A stretch of DNA of 64,000 bases from DASYPQ01 sp036006425 (GCA_036006425.1 DASYPQ010000005.1:145189-209188); one strand, 5' to 3'. Shown: positions 11,208 through 20,201, counted from the first letter of the stretch. Notes: generated by a model from the sequence alone, not told the origin. Program-made: numbers and translations.

Positions 11208-12171
11208 GACGACGATCCAGGTCGGCGGGAAGGCCGAGTGGCTGCTCGAGCCGGCGACGCCGGAGGAGCTGCGCCAGGCGATCGTCGCCGTGCGCGAGCA
11301 GGGCCTCGAGCTGCGCGTGCTCGGCGGCGGCGCGAACCTGATCGTCGGCGACGGGAGGATCCCGGGTGCGGTGCTCGCGACCGATCGGATGCAGCGCGTG
11401 TTCCGGCCCGAGCCGGGTGTGGCGAGCGAAGAGAGCCTGCGCGCACCGGAGATGGACGAGCGGATGGCGCCCGCCGCGCGCGACTCCGACGCGCGACTCG
11501 TCGCGTGGGCCGGCATCTCGATGCCGCGCCTCGTGTCGATGACGCAGAAGTTCGGCTGGACGGGGATGGAAGGGCTCGTCGGCGTGCCCGGGAACCTCGG
11601 CGGCGGCATCGCGATGAACGCCGGAGGGCGCTGGGGCGAGATGTGGGACGTCGTCGAGCGCGTGCTGCTCGTCGACGAGCGCGGAGAGTTCGTCGAGAAG
11701 GCCCGCGAGGAGTGCAGTCCCGCCTACCGGAACGGGAACCTCGGGCGCGCGATCGTCGTCAGCGCCGTGCTGCGCTTCCGCCCGGACACGGTGCCGGCCG
11801 TGGTCGCGCGCTGCCGCGACTACCTGTCGCAGAAGAAGCGCGCGCAGCCGGTAACGGAGAAGTCGGCGGGCTGCATCTGGAAGAACCCGGATCCGGAGAA
11901 GAGCGGCGGGCGCTCCGCTGGGAAGCTCGTCGAGGAGTGCGGAGGCAAGGGCCGCGCGCGCGGCGACGCGATCGTGTCGCCGCTGCACGGGAATTTCGTC
12001 GTGAACAGAGGCAAAGCGAGCGCGGCGGACGTGCTCGGTCTGATCGAGGAGGTCCACGACCTCGTCGCGCAGAAGACCGGGATCGAGCTGCAGCGGGAAG
12101 TGAAGGTGTGGGCAGGATCGGTCGGAAAGACGCGCGTCACGGCGCCCAGTACACCGCCAGCTGGCTCGTGA
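11149..12171 (+). CDS. murB: UDP-N-acetylenolpyruvoylglucosamine reductase MurB, with altered C-terminus
   Basis: FAD enzyme reducing UDP-GlcNAc-enolpyruvate to UDP-MurNAc. 340 residues. Motifs: TTIQVGGKA, GGGANLIV, GVPGNLGGGIAMNAGG, SPAYRNGNL, SAGCIWKNP (catalytic Ser), GKLVEECGGKG, NFVVN and the C-terminal ELQREVKVW carrying the catalytic Glu. The family normally ends near 'VKVWG'. Here about 20 extra residues follow, and they are encoded by DNA that on the opposite strand reads as a remnant of a secreted-protein tail domain (12137-12235). This suggests the native end was replaced at a rearrangement junction near 12130. It is the last gene of the mur cluster. Confidence 0.94.
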   Translation: MTSLKIWPCAALADADLASRTTIQVGGKAEWLLEPATPEELRQAIVAVREQGLELRVLGGGANLIVGDGRIPGAVLATDRMQRVFRPEPGVASEESLRAPEMDERMAPAARDSDARLVAWAGISMPRLVSMTQKFGWTGMEGLVGVPGNLGGGIAMNAGGRWGEMWDVVERVLLVDERGEFVEKAREECSPAYRNGNLGRAIVVSAVLRFRPDTVPAVVARCRDYLSQKKRAQPVTEKSAGCIWKNPDPEKSGGRSAGKLVEECGGKGRARGDAIVSPLHGNFVVNRGKASAADVLGLIEEVHDLVAQKTGIELQREVKVWAGSVGKTRVTAPSTPPAGS

Positions 12172-12235
12172 CGTTGAACGTGCTCGCGCTGGAGCAGCCG
12201 CCGAGCACGATCGGATCGCGGTAGTACCGCCGGCT
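12137..12235 (-). pseudogene. Remnant of a Cys-rich secreted-protein tail domain
   Basis: About 32 codons read RRYYRDPIVLGGCSS...TFNVTSQLAV...W and end in a proper stop (12137-12139). This closely matches the last residues of the HAF protein ending at 46185 (YYRDATVLGGCSALSTFNAT) and resembles those of the proteins ending at 33501 and 28734. No start, signal peptide or upstream body is present: the frame upstream runs antisense to or out of frame with the cyclase-like gene. It lies inside the 3' end of murB on the other strand. Read as a truncated gene relic. Confidence 0.7.
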
Positions 12236-12264
12236 TGCGCCAGGCGCTGTGCCGCCCGGTCTGG

Positions 12265-13515
12265 CTACGGCGGCGTCAGCGCCGCGAGCGTGAGTACGCC
12301 GAGCGCCGTCTCGTACACCGGCCCACCCGCGTACAGGTTCCACCGATCCGGCACCACCCATCCGCCGAGACTGCACGATCCCTTCGTGCGGTCCTGCAGC
12401 GCGAGCAGCGCGTCGACCACCGCCTTGTTCCACGGAGCGGCCACCTTGCGCTTCGCATTCTTCGCGCTCTCGGTGCCTTCCATGCGGTTCAGGGCGAGCG
12501 TGGCGTGATACCAGTAGTAGAAGTCGACCGAGAGCTTGTCGTTGGCCGACGGGGGCATGTCCCTCAGGATCTCCCGCGCCGCGATGTCGAAGAACGGGTT
12601 CTTCCAGTCCCTCCCGACGGTGGACCGGATGAGCACGCCGATCGAGGACATCGTGGCGACGTGGTACCGGTAGCTGTCGAAGGGACCCGAGACCTTCGCC
12701 CCGGCCGTCTCAGCGGCGAGGTAGCCGACGAGACCGTTCTCCTTCGTCGCGTAGTTGAGAAAGTCGAGCGCTCCGCTCAGCGATTCGCTTTTCGTTTCGA
12801 TGCCCGCTTCGTCAGCTGCTACGAGCGCGGCGACGGCCCATCCGGTCGCCGAGACGTCGGAGTCGTGCAGCTCCTTCTTCCACGCCTCCTGTTGCTCGTC
12901 CCCCCCGTTCCTGGGCCTGCGCTGCTCGATCTCTTGCCGGCCGTAGTAGCGCCATCCCCAGGCCTTGTCGGTCGTCGGACTCGTCCGCTGTGCACGTTGG
13001 AGGTAGTCGACGCCCCGCGTGGCGGAGTCCTTCCAATCAGTCACCTTGGTGATCCTGAAGGCCTCCGCCATCGCGAGCGTCCCGATCGCGTCGTTGTAGA
13101 GGAACGGCATCTCCCGCCCGAACGTGCCGGACTTCTTTTGAGTCTTCTTGAGCCACGTGAGTCCAGTCCGGACCACGGAGGCTGGATCCAATGCTGTTCC
13201 CGTCGCCGGATCGACGAGCTCCTTCGCCGATGCGTTCAGCGTGCCTGCGCGGAGGAACGCGAGCACCGCGAGGCCGGTCAGGCCTTCGTCGTAGTGGCCG
13301 GTCGCGTCCGCGCTCTTGTCGTAGCAGCGCGATCCAGCCTGACAGCGCTCGATCAAGCTCTTGCCGCCCCAGGATCCGTCAGGATTCTGGTGCCGCGCGA
13401 GCCACGCGAGAGCACTCGCGATCGCCTGGGGAGCGGTCGGCTTGGACTTGGGTGCCTGGGCTGCTCCGGATCCAGCGAGAGCGAGCGCGAAGAAGGCGAG
13501 CATGAGCTGGATCAC
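12265..13515 (-). CDS. Secreted protein with squalene-cyclase/prenyltransferase alpha-toroid repeats
   Basis: 416 residues with a signal peptide (hydrophobic MLAFFALALAGSGAAQA, about residues 5-21) and alpha-alpha toroid repeats typified by ALAWLARHQNPDGSWGG, GLTWLKKTQ...GTFG, GVDYLQRAQ and ALLALQDRTKGS. This is the terpene-cyclase/prenyltransferase repeat fold often found in planctomycete exported proteins. No DxDD or QW-rich cyclase active site is evident, so a catalytic role is doubtful and it may be a structural or binding protein. ATG 13515 is used; Met5 (13503) is an alternative. It is divergent from thrS across 166 bases, and downstream it runs into the tail-domain relic. Confidence 0.8.
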   Translation of the reverse strand: MIQLMLAFFALALAGSGAAQAPKSKPTAPQAIASALAWLARHQNPDGSWGGKSLIERCQAGSRCYDKSADATGHYDEGLTGLAVLAFLRAGTLNASAKELVDPATGTALDPASVVRTGLTWLKKTQKKSGTFGREMPFLYNDAIGTLAMAEAFRITKVTDWKDSATRGVDYLQRAQRTSPTTDKAWGWRYYGRQEIEQRRPRNGGDEQQEAWKKELHDSDVSATGWAVAALVAADEAGIETKSESLSGALDFLNYATKENGLVGYLAAETAGAKVSGPFDSYRYHVATMSSIGVLIRSTVGRDWKNPFFDIAAREILRDMPPSANDKLSVDFYYWYHATLALNRMEGTESAKNAKRKVAAPWNKAVVDALLALQDRTKGSCSLGGWVVPDRWNLYAGGPVYETALGVLTLAALTPP

Positions 13516-13571
13516 GCCTCATCAGACTAGGCGCACGAAGTCGATCCGTCGAGCGCCGCGGATTGTTGCGG

Positions 13572-13590
13572 AGCCCCGCGGTCCGGGGCT
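13572..13590 (+). other. Hairpin in the thrS / cyclase-like divergent region
   Basis: A perfect 7-bp stem (13572-13578 with 13584-13590) closes a five-base loop in the 166-base space between the minus-strand cyclase-like gene and thrS. It is about 90 bases upstream of the thrS start. There is no T-run, so it does not look like a terminator. It could be a 5' leader structure of thrS, but there is no T-box or tRNA-like mimicry I can recognise. Confidence 0.3.
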
Positions 13591-13681
13591 AGACTCGGCT
13601 CACGCGCGTCCCTTCGGGAGGGTCGCGACCCGGCGTCGCAGGTCGTGGCGTCAGGCCAGTGGTCCCGAAAGGAGACGTCTC

Positions 13682-15451
13682 ATGCAGGAGGCCAAGGCCG
13701 CTCCGCAGGTCGCGGGGCCCTTCCCGCTTTCCACTCTTCGTCACTCGGTCAGCCACTTGATGGCGTCCGCGGTCGCGAAGCTCTACCCGGGTGTCCAGTT
13801 CGGCTTCGGGCCGGCGATCGAGCACGGGTTCTACTACGACTTCGATCTCAAGGATCCGCTCACCGACGCGGACCTGCGCAAGATCGAGAAGGAGATGGAG
13901 CGCATCGCGAAGCGCTCTCCCGAGATCAAGTGCATCGAGGTCTCGCGCGACGAAGCGCGCGCGCGCCTCTCGGGCGCCGGCCAGACCTACAAGGTCGAAG
14001 CCGTCGACCTGATCCCCGAAGGCGAGAAGATCACGTTCTACCGCCACGGCGACTGGGAGGACCTCTGCGAAGGCCCGCACGTCGACCGCCTCGACCGCGG
14101 CTTCCACTTCAAGCTCCTCTCCATCGCCGGCGCGTACTGGCGCGGCGACGAGAAGCGTCCGATGCTCCAGCGCGTCTACGGCACCGCGTTCTGGAAGAAG
14201 GACGAGCTCGAAGCGCACCTGAAGTGGCTCGAGGACGTCAAGGAACGCGACCACCGCAAGATCGGCGCAGACCTCGACCTCTTCAGCACGCACGGCGAAG
14301 TCGGCGGCGGCTTCATCTTCTGGCATCCGAACCTCGCCGCGGTGCGCCGCGCGATCGAGGAGTTCTGGTGGGAGATCCACACCCGCGCCGGCTACAAGCC
14401 CGTGTACACGCCGCACGTCGCGCGCGAGACGCTCTTCGAGGTCTCCGGTCACCTCCAGAACTACGGCGACCTCATGTACGCGCCGATGGAGATCGAGGAT
14501 CTGCCGTACCGGGTGAAGCCGATGAACTGCCCCGGTCACATCATGATCTACAAGAACCGCGGCCGCTCCTACCGCGAGCTCCCGCTGCGCTGGGCCGAGC
14601 TCGGCACCGTCTACCGCTACGAACGTTCCGGCGTTCTCCACGGCATGCTCCGCGTCCGCGGCTTCACCCAGGACGACGCGCACATCTTCTGCACCCGCGA
14701 GCAGCTCGCCGACGAGATCGCCGGCGTCTGCAAGCTCGTGCACACGATCCTCTCGACCTTCGGCTTCGAGTACACCGCGTACCTCGCGACCCGGCCGAAG
14801 GAGAAGTCGATCGGCGACGAGGAAGTGTGGGCGATGGCGACCGACGCGCTCGAACGAGCTGCGGCCGGCGTCGGCATGAAGCTCGAGCTCGACGAGGGCG
14901 GCGGCGCGTTCTACGGGCCGAAGATCGACTACAAGGTCCGCGACGCGCTCGGGCGCGAGTGGCAGAACTCGACGATCCAGTGCGACTTCAACCTCCCCGA
15001 AAGGTTCGATCTGCACTTCACCGACGCCGACGGGAAGATGAAGCGGCCGATCATGGTCCACCGCGCGATCCTCGGCAGCATGGAGCGCTTCGTCGGCACG
15101 TTGATCGAGCACTTCGGCGGCAAGTTCCCGTTCTGGTGCGCGCCGACGCAGGTCGCCTTGATCCCGATCCGCGAGCAGCACGCGGAGTACTGCCGGAGTC
15201 TCGAGCGCGAGCTCGAGCAGGATCTCTTCCGCGTCCAGGCGATGGTCGATCCGGGCCACATGAAGGCGAAGATCAAGACCGCGGAGCACGAGAAGATCCC
15301 GTTCATGCTGATCGCGGGCGACCGCGAAGCGGCGGAGCGGACGGTCACGGTGCGCCGGCGGCACACGCAGGAGCAGGAGACCGTGCCGTTCGAGACGTTC
15401 CTCGAGCTCGCGCGGAAGCTCCGGACCGAGCGCTCGCTGACGCTCGCGTGA
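13682..15451 (+). CDS. thrS: Threonyl-tRNA synthetase lacking the N-terminal TGS domain
   Basis: Charges tRNA-Thr. 589 residues against about 640 for the common form: the protein starts almost directly at the editing domain (RHSVSHLMASA, then LCEGPHVD zinc-like motifs), so the TGS domain of about 60 residues is absent. The class II catalytic core follows (motif 1 region, MNCPGHIMIYK, YRYERSG, GFTQDDAHIFC, and PIMVHRAILGSMERFVGTLIE), then the C-terminal anticodon-binding domain. ATG 13682 has an excellent AAAGGAG seven bases upstream, which supports this as the true start rather than a longer TGS-containing form. The stop overlaps the next gene's GTG start. Confidence 0.95.
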   Translation: MQEAKAAPQVAGPFPLSTLRHSVSHLMASAVAKLYPGVQFGFGPAIEHGFYYDFDLKDPLTDADLRKIEKEMERIAKRSPEIKCIEVSRDEARARLSGAGQTYKVEAVDLIPEGEKITFYRHGDWEDLCEGPHVDRLDRGFHFKLLSIAGAYWRGDEKRPMLQRVYGTAFWKKDELEAHLKWLEDVKERDHRKIGADLDLFSTHGEVGGGFIFWHPNLAAVRRAIEEFWWEIHTRAGYKPVYTPHVARETLFEVSGHLQNYGDLMYAPMEIEDLPYRVKPMNCPGHIMIYKNRGRSYRELPLRWAELGTVYRYERSGVLHGMLRVRGFTQDDAHIFCTREQLADEIAGVCKLVHTILSTFGFEYTAYLATRPKEKSIGDEEVWAMATDALERAAAGVGMKLELDEGGGAFYGPKIDYKVRDALGREWQNSTIQCDFNLPERFDLHFTDADGKMKRPIMVHRAILGSMERFVGTLIEHFGGKFPFWCAPTQVALIPIREQHAEYCRSLERELEQDLFRVQAMVDPGHMKAKIKTAEHEKIPFMLIAGDREAAERTVTVRRRHTQEQETVPFETFLELARKLRTERSLTLA

Positions 15452-15981
15452 ACCCCTTCGACCGCATCGGGTGCGCGCTCGGCGATCTCACCGCCGAGCG
15501 CGTCGATGCGATCGTGAACGCCGCGAACGAGACGCTGCGCGGAGGAGGCGGCGTCGACGGCGCGATCCACCGCGCGGCGGGGCCAGGGCTGCTCGAGGAG
15601 TGCGTCCGACTGCATCCCGAGGGTTGCCCGACCGGAGACGTCCGCGTCACCGCGGGCTTCGGGCTCCCGGCGCGCTTCGTGATCCACGCCGTCGGCCCGG
15701 TGTACCGCGGCGGCGCGAGCGGCGAGGCGGAGCTGCTCGCGCGTTGCCACCGGCGCGCGCTGGAGGTCGCCGCGGAGCTCGGCCTCGCGACGATCGCGTT
15801 CCCGGCGATCTCGTGCGGCGCCTACGGCTACCCGTGGTCGGAAGCCGCACCGATCGCTCTCGCCGCGACGGCGGCGACCCTGCGCGAACGCCCCGCGATC
15901 CAGCGCGTCCGCTTCGTCCTCGCGTCGGTCGAGATCCGCCGCACCTTCGACGATGCACGGACGCGTCTCGCTGCGAGTTGA
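15448..15981 (+). CDS. Macro-domain protein, YmdB-like ADP-ribose hydrolase/deacetylase
   Basis: 177 residues forming a single macro domain: GDLTAERVDAIVNAANETLRG, then GGVDGAIHRAAGPGLLEEC, TAGFGLPARFVIHAVGP and AFPAISCGAYGYP, all characteristic of the O-acetyl-ADP-ribose deacetylase branch. Family members remove ADP-ribose or acetyl groups from proteins or metabolites. GTG 15448 overlaps the thrS stop (GTGA), so it is translationally coupled to thrS. The physiological target is unknown. Confidence 0.88.
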   Translation: MNPFDRIGCALGDLTAERVDAIVNAANETLRGGGGVDGAIHRAAGPGLLEECVRLHPEGCPTGDVRVTAGFGLPARFVIHAVGPVYRGGASGEAELLARCHRRALEVAAELGLATIAFPAISCGAYGYPWSEAAPIALAATAATLRERPAIQRVRFVLASVEIRRTFDDARTRLAAS

Positions 15982-16052
15982 AATGAAAACGAAAAACGGG
16001 CGTACTGCGCGCCTCGTCTTCCCGGCGACCTTCCAGACAGGGGCCCGCGATC

Positions 16053-16919
16053 ATGGAATTCAACAAGGCGTTCGACCCGATCCGCGCGTTGCAGGCCTCG
16101 TGGAAGGCGCTCGCGCAAGCCCCGCTCCCGCTGCTCGTTGGCGGCGTGCTCCTCTGCCTCACGGACGGCGGCGGGGGAGGAGGCGGCGGTCGCTTCTCCT
16201 CGTTCGAGCACCACAACGGCGGCATGCGCTGGGAGGACGTCCGCCCGTTCGTGCTTCCGGTCATCGTCTTCTGCGGATGCGTCGGGATCGCGCTGTTCTT
16301 GTTCTCGTCGTGGATCCGGGTCGGGTTCGCGAACGCGGTCGAGAGCGCGCTGCGCACCGGGCACGCCACAGTCGGGCAGGTGTTCGACGCGAAGGGGCGT
16401 TTCGGCAATCAGGTGCTCTCGAGACTGCTCACCTTCGTGATCAACATCGTCTGCGCGCTGCCCTTCTTCGCCCTCGTGGTCGTGATCGGGATCGTCACGA
16501 AGGGTTTCGAGCGCCACGAGGAGCTGATGCTCGTCCTGATTCCGGGCGGCCTGATCTGGCTTCCGTTCTTCTTGTACGTCGTCCTCGGCATCTCGCTCGC
16601 CGATCAGGCCGTGTCGCTCGAGGGCGCGCAGCCCGTCGACTCGCTCAAGCGCTCGTGGTCGCTCGTGTCCGGGCACCGCTGGATGCTGCTCCTCTACTAC
16701 ATCGTGGGGGTCGTGTTCACGCTGGTCGGATTCTGTGCCTGCTGCATCGGCGTGTTCTTCACTGGCTCGCTCGTGCAGATCGCGAAGAGCGAGAGCTACC
16801 TCGCGCTCGTCAAGGGCACCGAGCGCCCGGGCTGGTGGATCGAGAAGGGCTTCGCCGCGGCTCCCGCGCCGGAAGGGTGGGGGACGCCGCCGCCGGTTCC
16901 GCCGATTCCGAGCGCCTGA
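16053..16919 (+). CDS. Polytopic membrane protein, function unknown
   Basis: 288 residues with about six hydrophobic segments. It begins MEFNKAFDPIRALQASWKAL, as in proteins whose N-terminus lies on the membrane before helix 1. A run of eight glycines near residue 40 and a proline-rich C-terminus (PPPVPPIPSA) are low-complexity. The central part (SLADQAVSLEGAQPVDSLKRSWSLVSGHRW) resembles the DUF975 or glycerophosphodiester-phosphodiesterase membrane-domain type of bilayer proteins, but the resemblance is weak. Its 3' end meets the next gene tail-to-tail with one base between. Confidence 0.75.
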   Translation: MEFNKAFDPIRALQASWKALAQAPLPLLVGGVLLCLTDGGGGGGGGRFSSFEHHNGGMRWEDVRPFVLPVIVFCGCVGIALFLFSSWIRVGFANAVESALRTGHATVGQVFDAKGRFGNQVLSRLLTFVINIVCALPFFALVVVIGIVTKGFERHEELMLVLIPGGLIWLPFFLYVVLGISLADQAVSLEGAQPVDSLKRSWSLVSGHRWMLLLYYIVGVVFTLVGFCACCIGVFFTGSLVQIAKSESYLALVKGTERPGWWIEKGFAAAPAPEGWGTPPPVPPIPSA

Positions 16920-16920
16920 A

Positions 16921-17493
16921 TCAGTGCAGCATCGTGGTGCGCTCGTCGCCGCCCTCTTCGGACGGCGGGTAGAGCTGGGAGGGTCGCGGCGGAATCTCCG
17001 CGTCCCGCTGCACGCGGACGACGATGCGCAGGACGTGCGTCGTCCGCGCCGGCACCGGCTCGAGCTCGATCGTCGCCCGCGCGCCGAGCACCGGCTGGCG
17101 GAAGCGCATCTCGAGGCGGCGCGCGAGCTCCTGATGGCGCCGCGCCACGCGCCCCGCGACGAGGCGACCGAGCCGTTGATGGAGTCGGGGAAGCGCGTAG
17201 GCGTCCTTGGAGGCCTCCGCGAGCGCCCTCTCGACGAGCCAGTACGCGAGCGCGGAGACGCTGCCGAGCAGGGTGACGCCGCCCTCCTCGGCGCGTTCGA
17301 CGACCACGGTCTCTCCGGAATGATTGCGGATGCGATGGCGGCACGCGTCGCGGACGATCGGCGGGACGAGGTCCGACACCGATTCGAGGATCTCGTCGAG
17401 CTCCTCGATCTCCGCCGCGTGGATCTCCTCCTCGACGATCCGCAGCGGCTCGAGCAGGAAAACGGCCGGGAATCGTTCCGCTCCGACGAGCAC
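16921..17493 (-). CDS. Conserved-looking hypothetical protein downstream of oleD
   Basis: 190 residues, mostly helical and charged, with an acidic stretch (RIVEEEIHAAEIEELDEIL) near residue 20 and a basic middle (LHQRLGRLVAGRVARRHQELARRLEMR). There is no signal peptide and no convincing membrane span. I do not recognise the family. It starts at GTG 17493, 54 bases after the oleD stop, in the same frame as oleD beyond its TAA. Same strand and spacing suggest it is the last gene of the ole operon. Confidence 0.55.
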   Translation of the reverse strand: MLVGAERFPAVFLLEPLRIVEEEIHAAEIEELDEILESVSDLVPPIVRDACRHRIRNHSGETVVVERAEEGGVTLLGSVSALAYWLVERALAEASKDAYALPRLHQRLGRLVAGRVARRHQELARRLEMRFRQPVLGARATIELEPVPARTTHVLRIVVRVQRDAEIPPRPSQLYPPSEEGGDERTTMLH

Positions 17494-17547
17494 GAGCTCG
17501 AACAGGATGTCCGGCGGGAATACCGACGCGGGTTCGATCGATCCAGC

Positions 17548-18543
17548 TTAGCCGAAGTGCCCGCGCGCCGACGCGAGCGCCCGCGCCATCTCTCCGGCGC
17601 GCAGACCTTCCACGTAGGGAAACGCGCGCATCGTCGGTCCCATGTCGTAGCTGTGCGAACGCGCGAGCTCGAGCGCGAGGAAGCGCGTCATCGGCGGTTC
17701 GCCTCGCCGTCCGCCGACGCGCCAGAGCATTTCCATCGCCGCTCCAGCCGCGTACGCGACTGCGAGCGGGACCCGGCGCGTCGGGCGCGGGACGCCGAGC
17801 GCTTCGAGCACGTCGCCGATCCAGGTCCAGAGGACGACCGGCTCCGACTGCGACACGAAGTACGCCTTCCCCGCGTGCGGCGCGCGCCCGTGCAGCGCGT
17901 CGGCCGCGGCGAGATGCGCCGCCACCGCGTTCCCGATCCATGTGAGCGACACTTCGTTCTTCCCGTCGCCGACGATCGCGAGCTTGCCCGCGCGCGCCCG
18001 CGCGACGAGCCGCGGGAGGAGGTGCGGATCGTCCGGCCCGACGATCAAGTGCGGCCGCAGCGCCACCGTGGCGAGCCCGTCCTCTCCGTTCGCGGCGAGG
18101 ACGCGCCGCTCCGCGTCGACCTTCGTGCGCGGATACTCCGCGAGGAAGCTCCGCGCGTACGGCAAGCCGTTCCCGGCCATCACGTGGTCCTTGCCGTCGA
18201 AGCAGACGCTCGGGCTGCTCGTGAAGACGAGGCGCCCGACTCTCGCCGCCCGACATGCGTCGATCACGTTCTGCGTTCCGTCGACGTTCGTCCTCCGGAA
18301 CTCCGCGGCATCGCCCCAGATCCCGGCCTTCGCCGCGACGTGGAACACGACGTCGACGCCGGCGCACGCGCGCGCCAGCACCTCGCGGTCGGCGAGGTCG
18401 CCGCGCACGCAGGTCGCGCCCCGCGCCTCGAGCTCCGCGTGCGCGCCGCGCGAATACGAGACGACGTCGTCGCCGCGCGCGCGCAGGGCAGCCACGAGAT
18501 GTCGCCCGAGGAATCCTCCGCCCCCGGTGACGAGCGCCCTCAC
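17548..18543 (-). CDS. oleD: OleD, NADPH-dependent 2-alkyl-3-ketoalkanoate reductase
   Basis: 331-residue extended short-chain dehydrogenase of the 3-beta-hydroxysteroid-dehydrogenase group. VRALVTGGGGFLGRHLV binds the cofactor; TSSPSVCFDG and EYPRTKVDAE give the Ser/Tyr-x3-Lys triad; RPHLIVGPDDPHLLPRLV is typical of OleD. In the olefin pathway OleD reduces the OleA product to a 2-alkyl-3-hydroxy acid. GTG 18543 overlaps the oleC stop. Order oleB-oleC-oleD with direct coupling makes the assignment strong. Confidence 0.9.
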   Translation of the reverse strand: MRALVTGGGGFLGRHLVAALRARGDDVVSYSRGAHAELEARGATCVRGDLADREVLARACAGVDVVFHVAAKAGIWGDAAEFRRTNVDGTQNVIDACRAARVGRLVFTSSPSVCFDGKDHVMAGNGLPYARSFLAEYPRTKVDAERRVLAANGEDGLATVALRPHLIVGPDDPHLLPRLVARARAGKLAIVGDGKNEVSLTWIGNAVAAHLAAADALHGRAPHAGKAYFVSQSEPVVLWTWIGDVLEALGVPRPTRRVPLAVAYAAGAAMEMLWRVGGRRGEPPMTRFLALELARSHSYDMGPTMRAFPYVEGLRAGEMARALASARGHFG

Positions 18544-20201
18544 GCGAGCTGCTCCTCCGCCCACTTCTTCAGCTCTTCGCTCCGGATCTTCGCGTTGTGC
18601 CGCGCATCGACCGGGAGCTCGCTCTTGAACAGCACCGCGGTCAGCGTCTCGGGCGCGCGCGGCAGCGATTCGGGCAGGCGCTGCGAGAGCAGCGCCGTCA
18701 TCTCGCCCGCGAACTGGTCCCGCGCGAGCGTCCCGCGCGGCATCGCGCCCGGGATCGGCTCGACGACGAGCGTCGGGCGCTCGTTCCCCTTCGGTCCGAC
18801 GCCGACGAGCGCCGTCCGCGCGACGCGCGGGTGCCGGTTGAGCACGTTCTCCGCCGGGACGGGCATCAGCACGCCCTGCGCCGTCTCGAGGCGGTGGGAC
18901 TTGCGCCCGCAGAACCAGAGCAGCCCTTCCTCGTCGAAGTACCCGACGTCACCCGTCCGATGCCAGACCGAGTCGCCGTCGGGGATCTTCGCGCGCTCGT
19001 TCGCGGCGCCGTTCGCCGCGTACTCCCGCGTCACGACCGGTCCGCGCGCGCAGATCTCGCCGAGTGCCCCGCGCGGGAGACGCAGCTCCTGCGTCCACAC
19101 GCCGATCGGTTCGTCGCGGACCGGGATGATCGCGATCTCGACGCCCGGAGCGACGCGACCGATGCAGCTCCCGGAGCCGCCTTCGGCGCGCGAACGGCGC
19201 GCGAGGATGTCCGCGCCCGAGATCGAGGCGAGCGGCAGGCACTCCGTCGCGCCGTAGGGCGTGTGGACGTCGGCACCGGGGACGAGCATCGTGCGCAGCG
19301 CCTCGACGAGCGCCGGACGCACGGGGGCTCCGGCGACGAGCACGCGGCGCAGGTGAGGCAGCCTCGCTCCGCGCAGGGCACACCAGGGTGCGACCCGGCT
19401 CCAGATCGCGGGGGAGCCGAACGTCGTCGTCGCGGCGTGCTCGGCCGCGGCGAGCACGATGCGCTCGGGATCGCACGTCGAGGGCCGCAGGAAGTCCATG
19501 TCGGGGAAGACACTCGTCATCCCGAACGCGGGCCCGAACAGCGCGAACGCGGGGAAGCAGGCGAGGTCGACTTCGCCTTCGGCGAAGCCGTACAGGGAGC
19601 CGAGCGCCTTGACCTGCGCGTCGAAGGTGCCGTGCGTGTAGACGACGCCTTTCGCGGGACCGGTGCTGCCGGACGTGAACAGGACCGCCGCTTCGTCGGC
19701 CGCGAGCACGGCTTCGGGCGTCGCGGAACGCGGCGAGCTGCGTTCGAGGCGCGCGAGCGTCGGCTTCGCGCCGAACCAGCTCCTCCCGACGACGACGCGG
19801 ACGGCGATCGACGGCACGGCGCGCCGCGAGAGTCCGAGGAGCGCGTGCGCCGCGGGGATGCCGATCAACGCCCGCGGAGCGACGCTCGCGAGGCAGCGTC
19901 CGACCGCGCGGCGGCCCATCCCGGGGTCGACGATCACCGGCGATGCGCCGAGCGAGAAGAGCGCGTAGACGATGGCGACGAGGTCGGCTCCGGGGCGGAC
20001 GAAGACCGCCGCGCGATCGCCGCGCGCGAGTCCCGCCTCCGCCAGGCCGGCGGCGATCCGCCGCGAACGGTCGGCGAGCTCCGCGTAGCTCGTCCTCTTC
20101 CAGGCGTGCGAGCCCCGGTTCGCGTCCGGCTCGATCACGGCGGCGAGGTCGGGGCGCGCCGCGGCCGTGCGCGCGAGGTGGAAAGCGACGTTGGCGCTCA
20201 C
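18540..20201 (-). CDS. oleC: OleC, beta-lactone synthetase (acyl-adenylating enzyme)
   Basis: 553-residue member of the ANL adenylating superfamily. AMP-binding motif: LFTSGSTGPAKGVVYTHG; A5-like TPYGATECLP; A7-like HRTGDVGYFDEEG; A8 region GRKSHRLET; a C-terminal lysine-containing segment (VDARHNAKIRSEEL). OleC activates the 2-alkyl-3-hydroxy acid with ATP and closes it to a cis-beta-lactone. GTG 20201 overlaps the oleB stop (GTGA), and its stop overlaps the oleD start. Length and neighbours fit OleC better than a generic acyl-CoA ligase. Confidence 0.9.
   Translation of the reverse strand: MSANVAFHLARTAAARPDLAAVIEPDANRGSHAWKRTSYAELADRSRRIAAGLAEAGLARGDRAAVFVRPGADLVAIVYALFSLGASPVIVDPGMGRRAVGRCLASVAPRALIGIPAAHALLGLSRRAVPSIAVRVVVGRSWFGAKPTLARLERSSPRSATPEAVLAADEAAVLFTSGSTGPAKGVVYTHGTFDAQVKALGSLYGFAEGEVDLACFPAFALFGPAFGMTSVFPDMDFLRPSTCDPERIVLAAAEHAATTTFGSPAIWSRVAPWCALRGARLPHLRRVLVAGAPVRPALVEALRTMLVPGADVHTPYGATECLPLASISGADILARRSRAEGGSGSCIGRVAPGVEIAIIPVRDEPIGVWTQELRLPRGALGEICARGPVVTREYAANGAANERAKIPDGDSVWHRTGDVGYFDEEGLLWFCGRKSHRLETAQGVLMPVPAENVLNRHPRVARTALVGVGPKGNERPTLVVEPIPGAMPRGTLARDQFAGEMTALLSQRLPESLPRAPETLTAVLFKSELPVDARHNAKIRSEELKKWAEEQLA

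Noticed and set aside
13516..13681. T-box or threonine-attenuator leader upstream of thrS
   Set aside because: No T-box consensus, no Thr-codon leader peptide and no terminator/antiterminator pair could be recognised.
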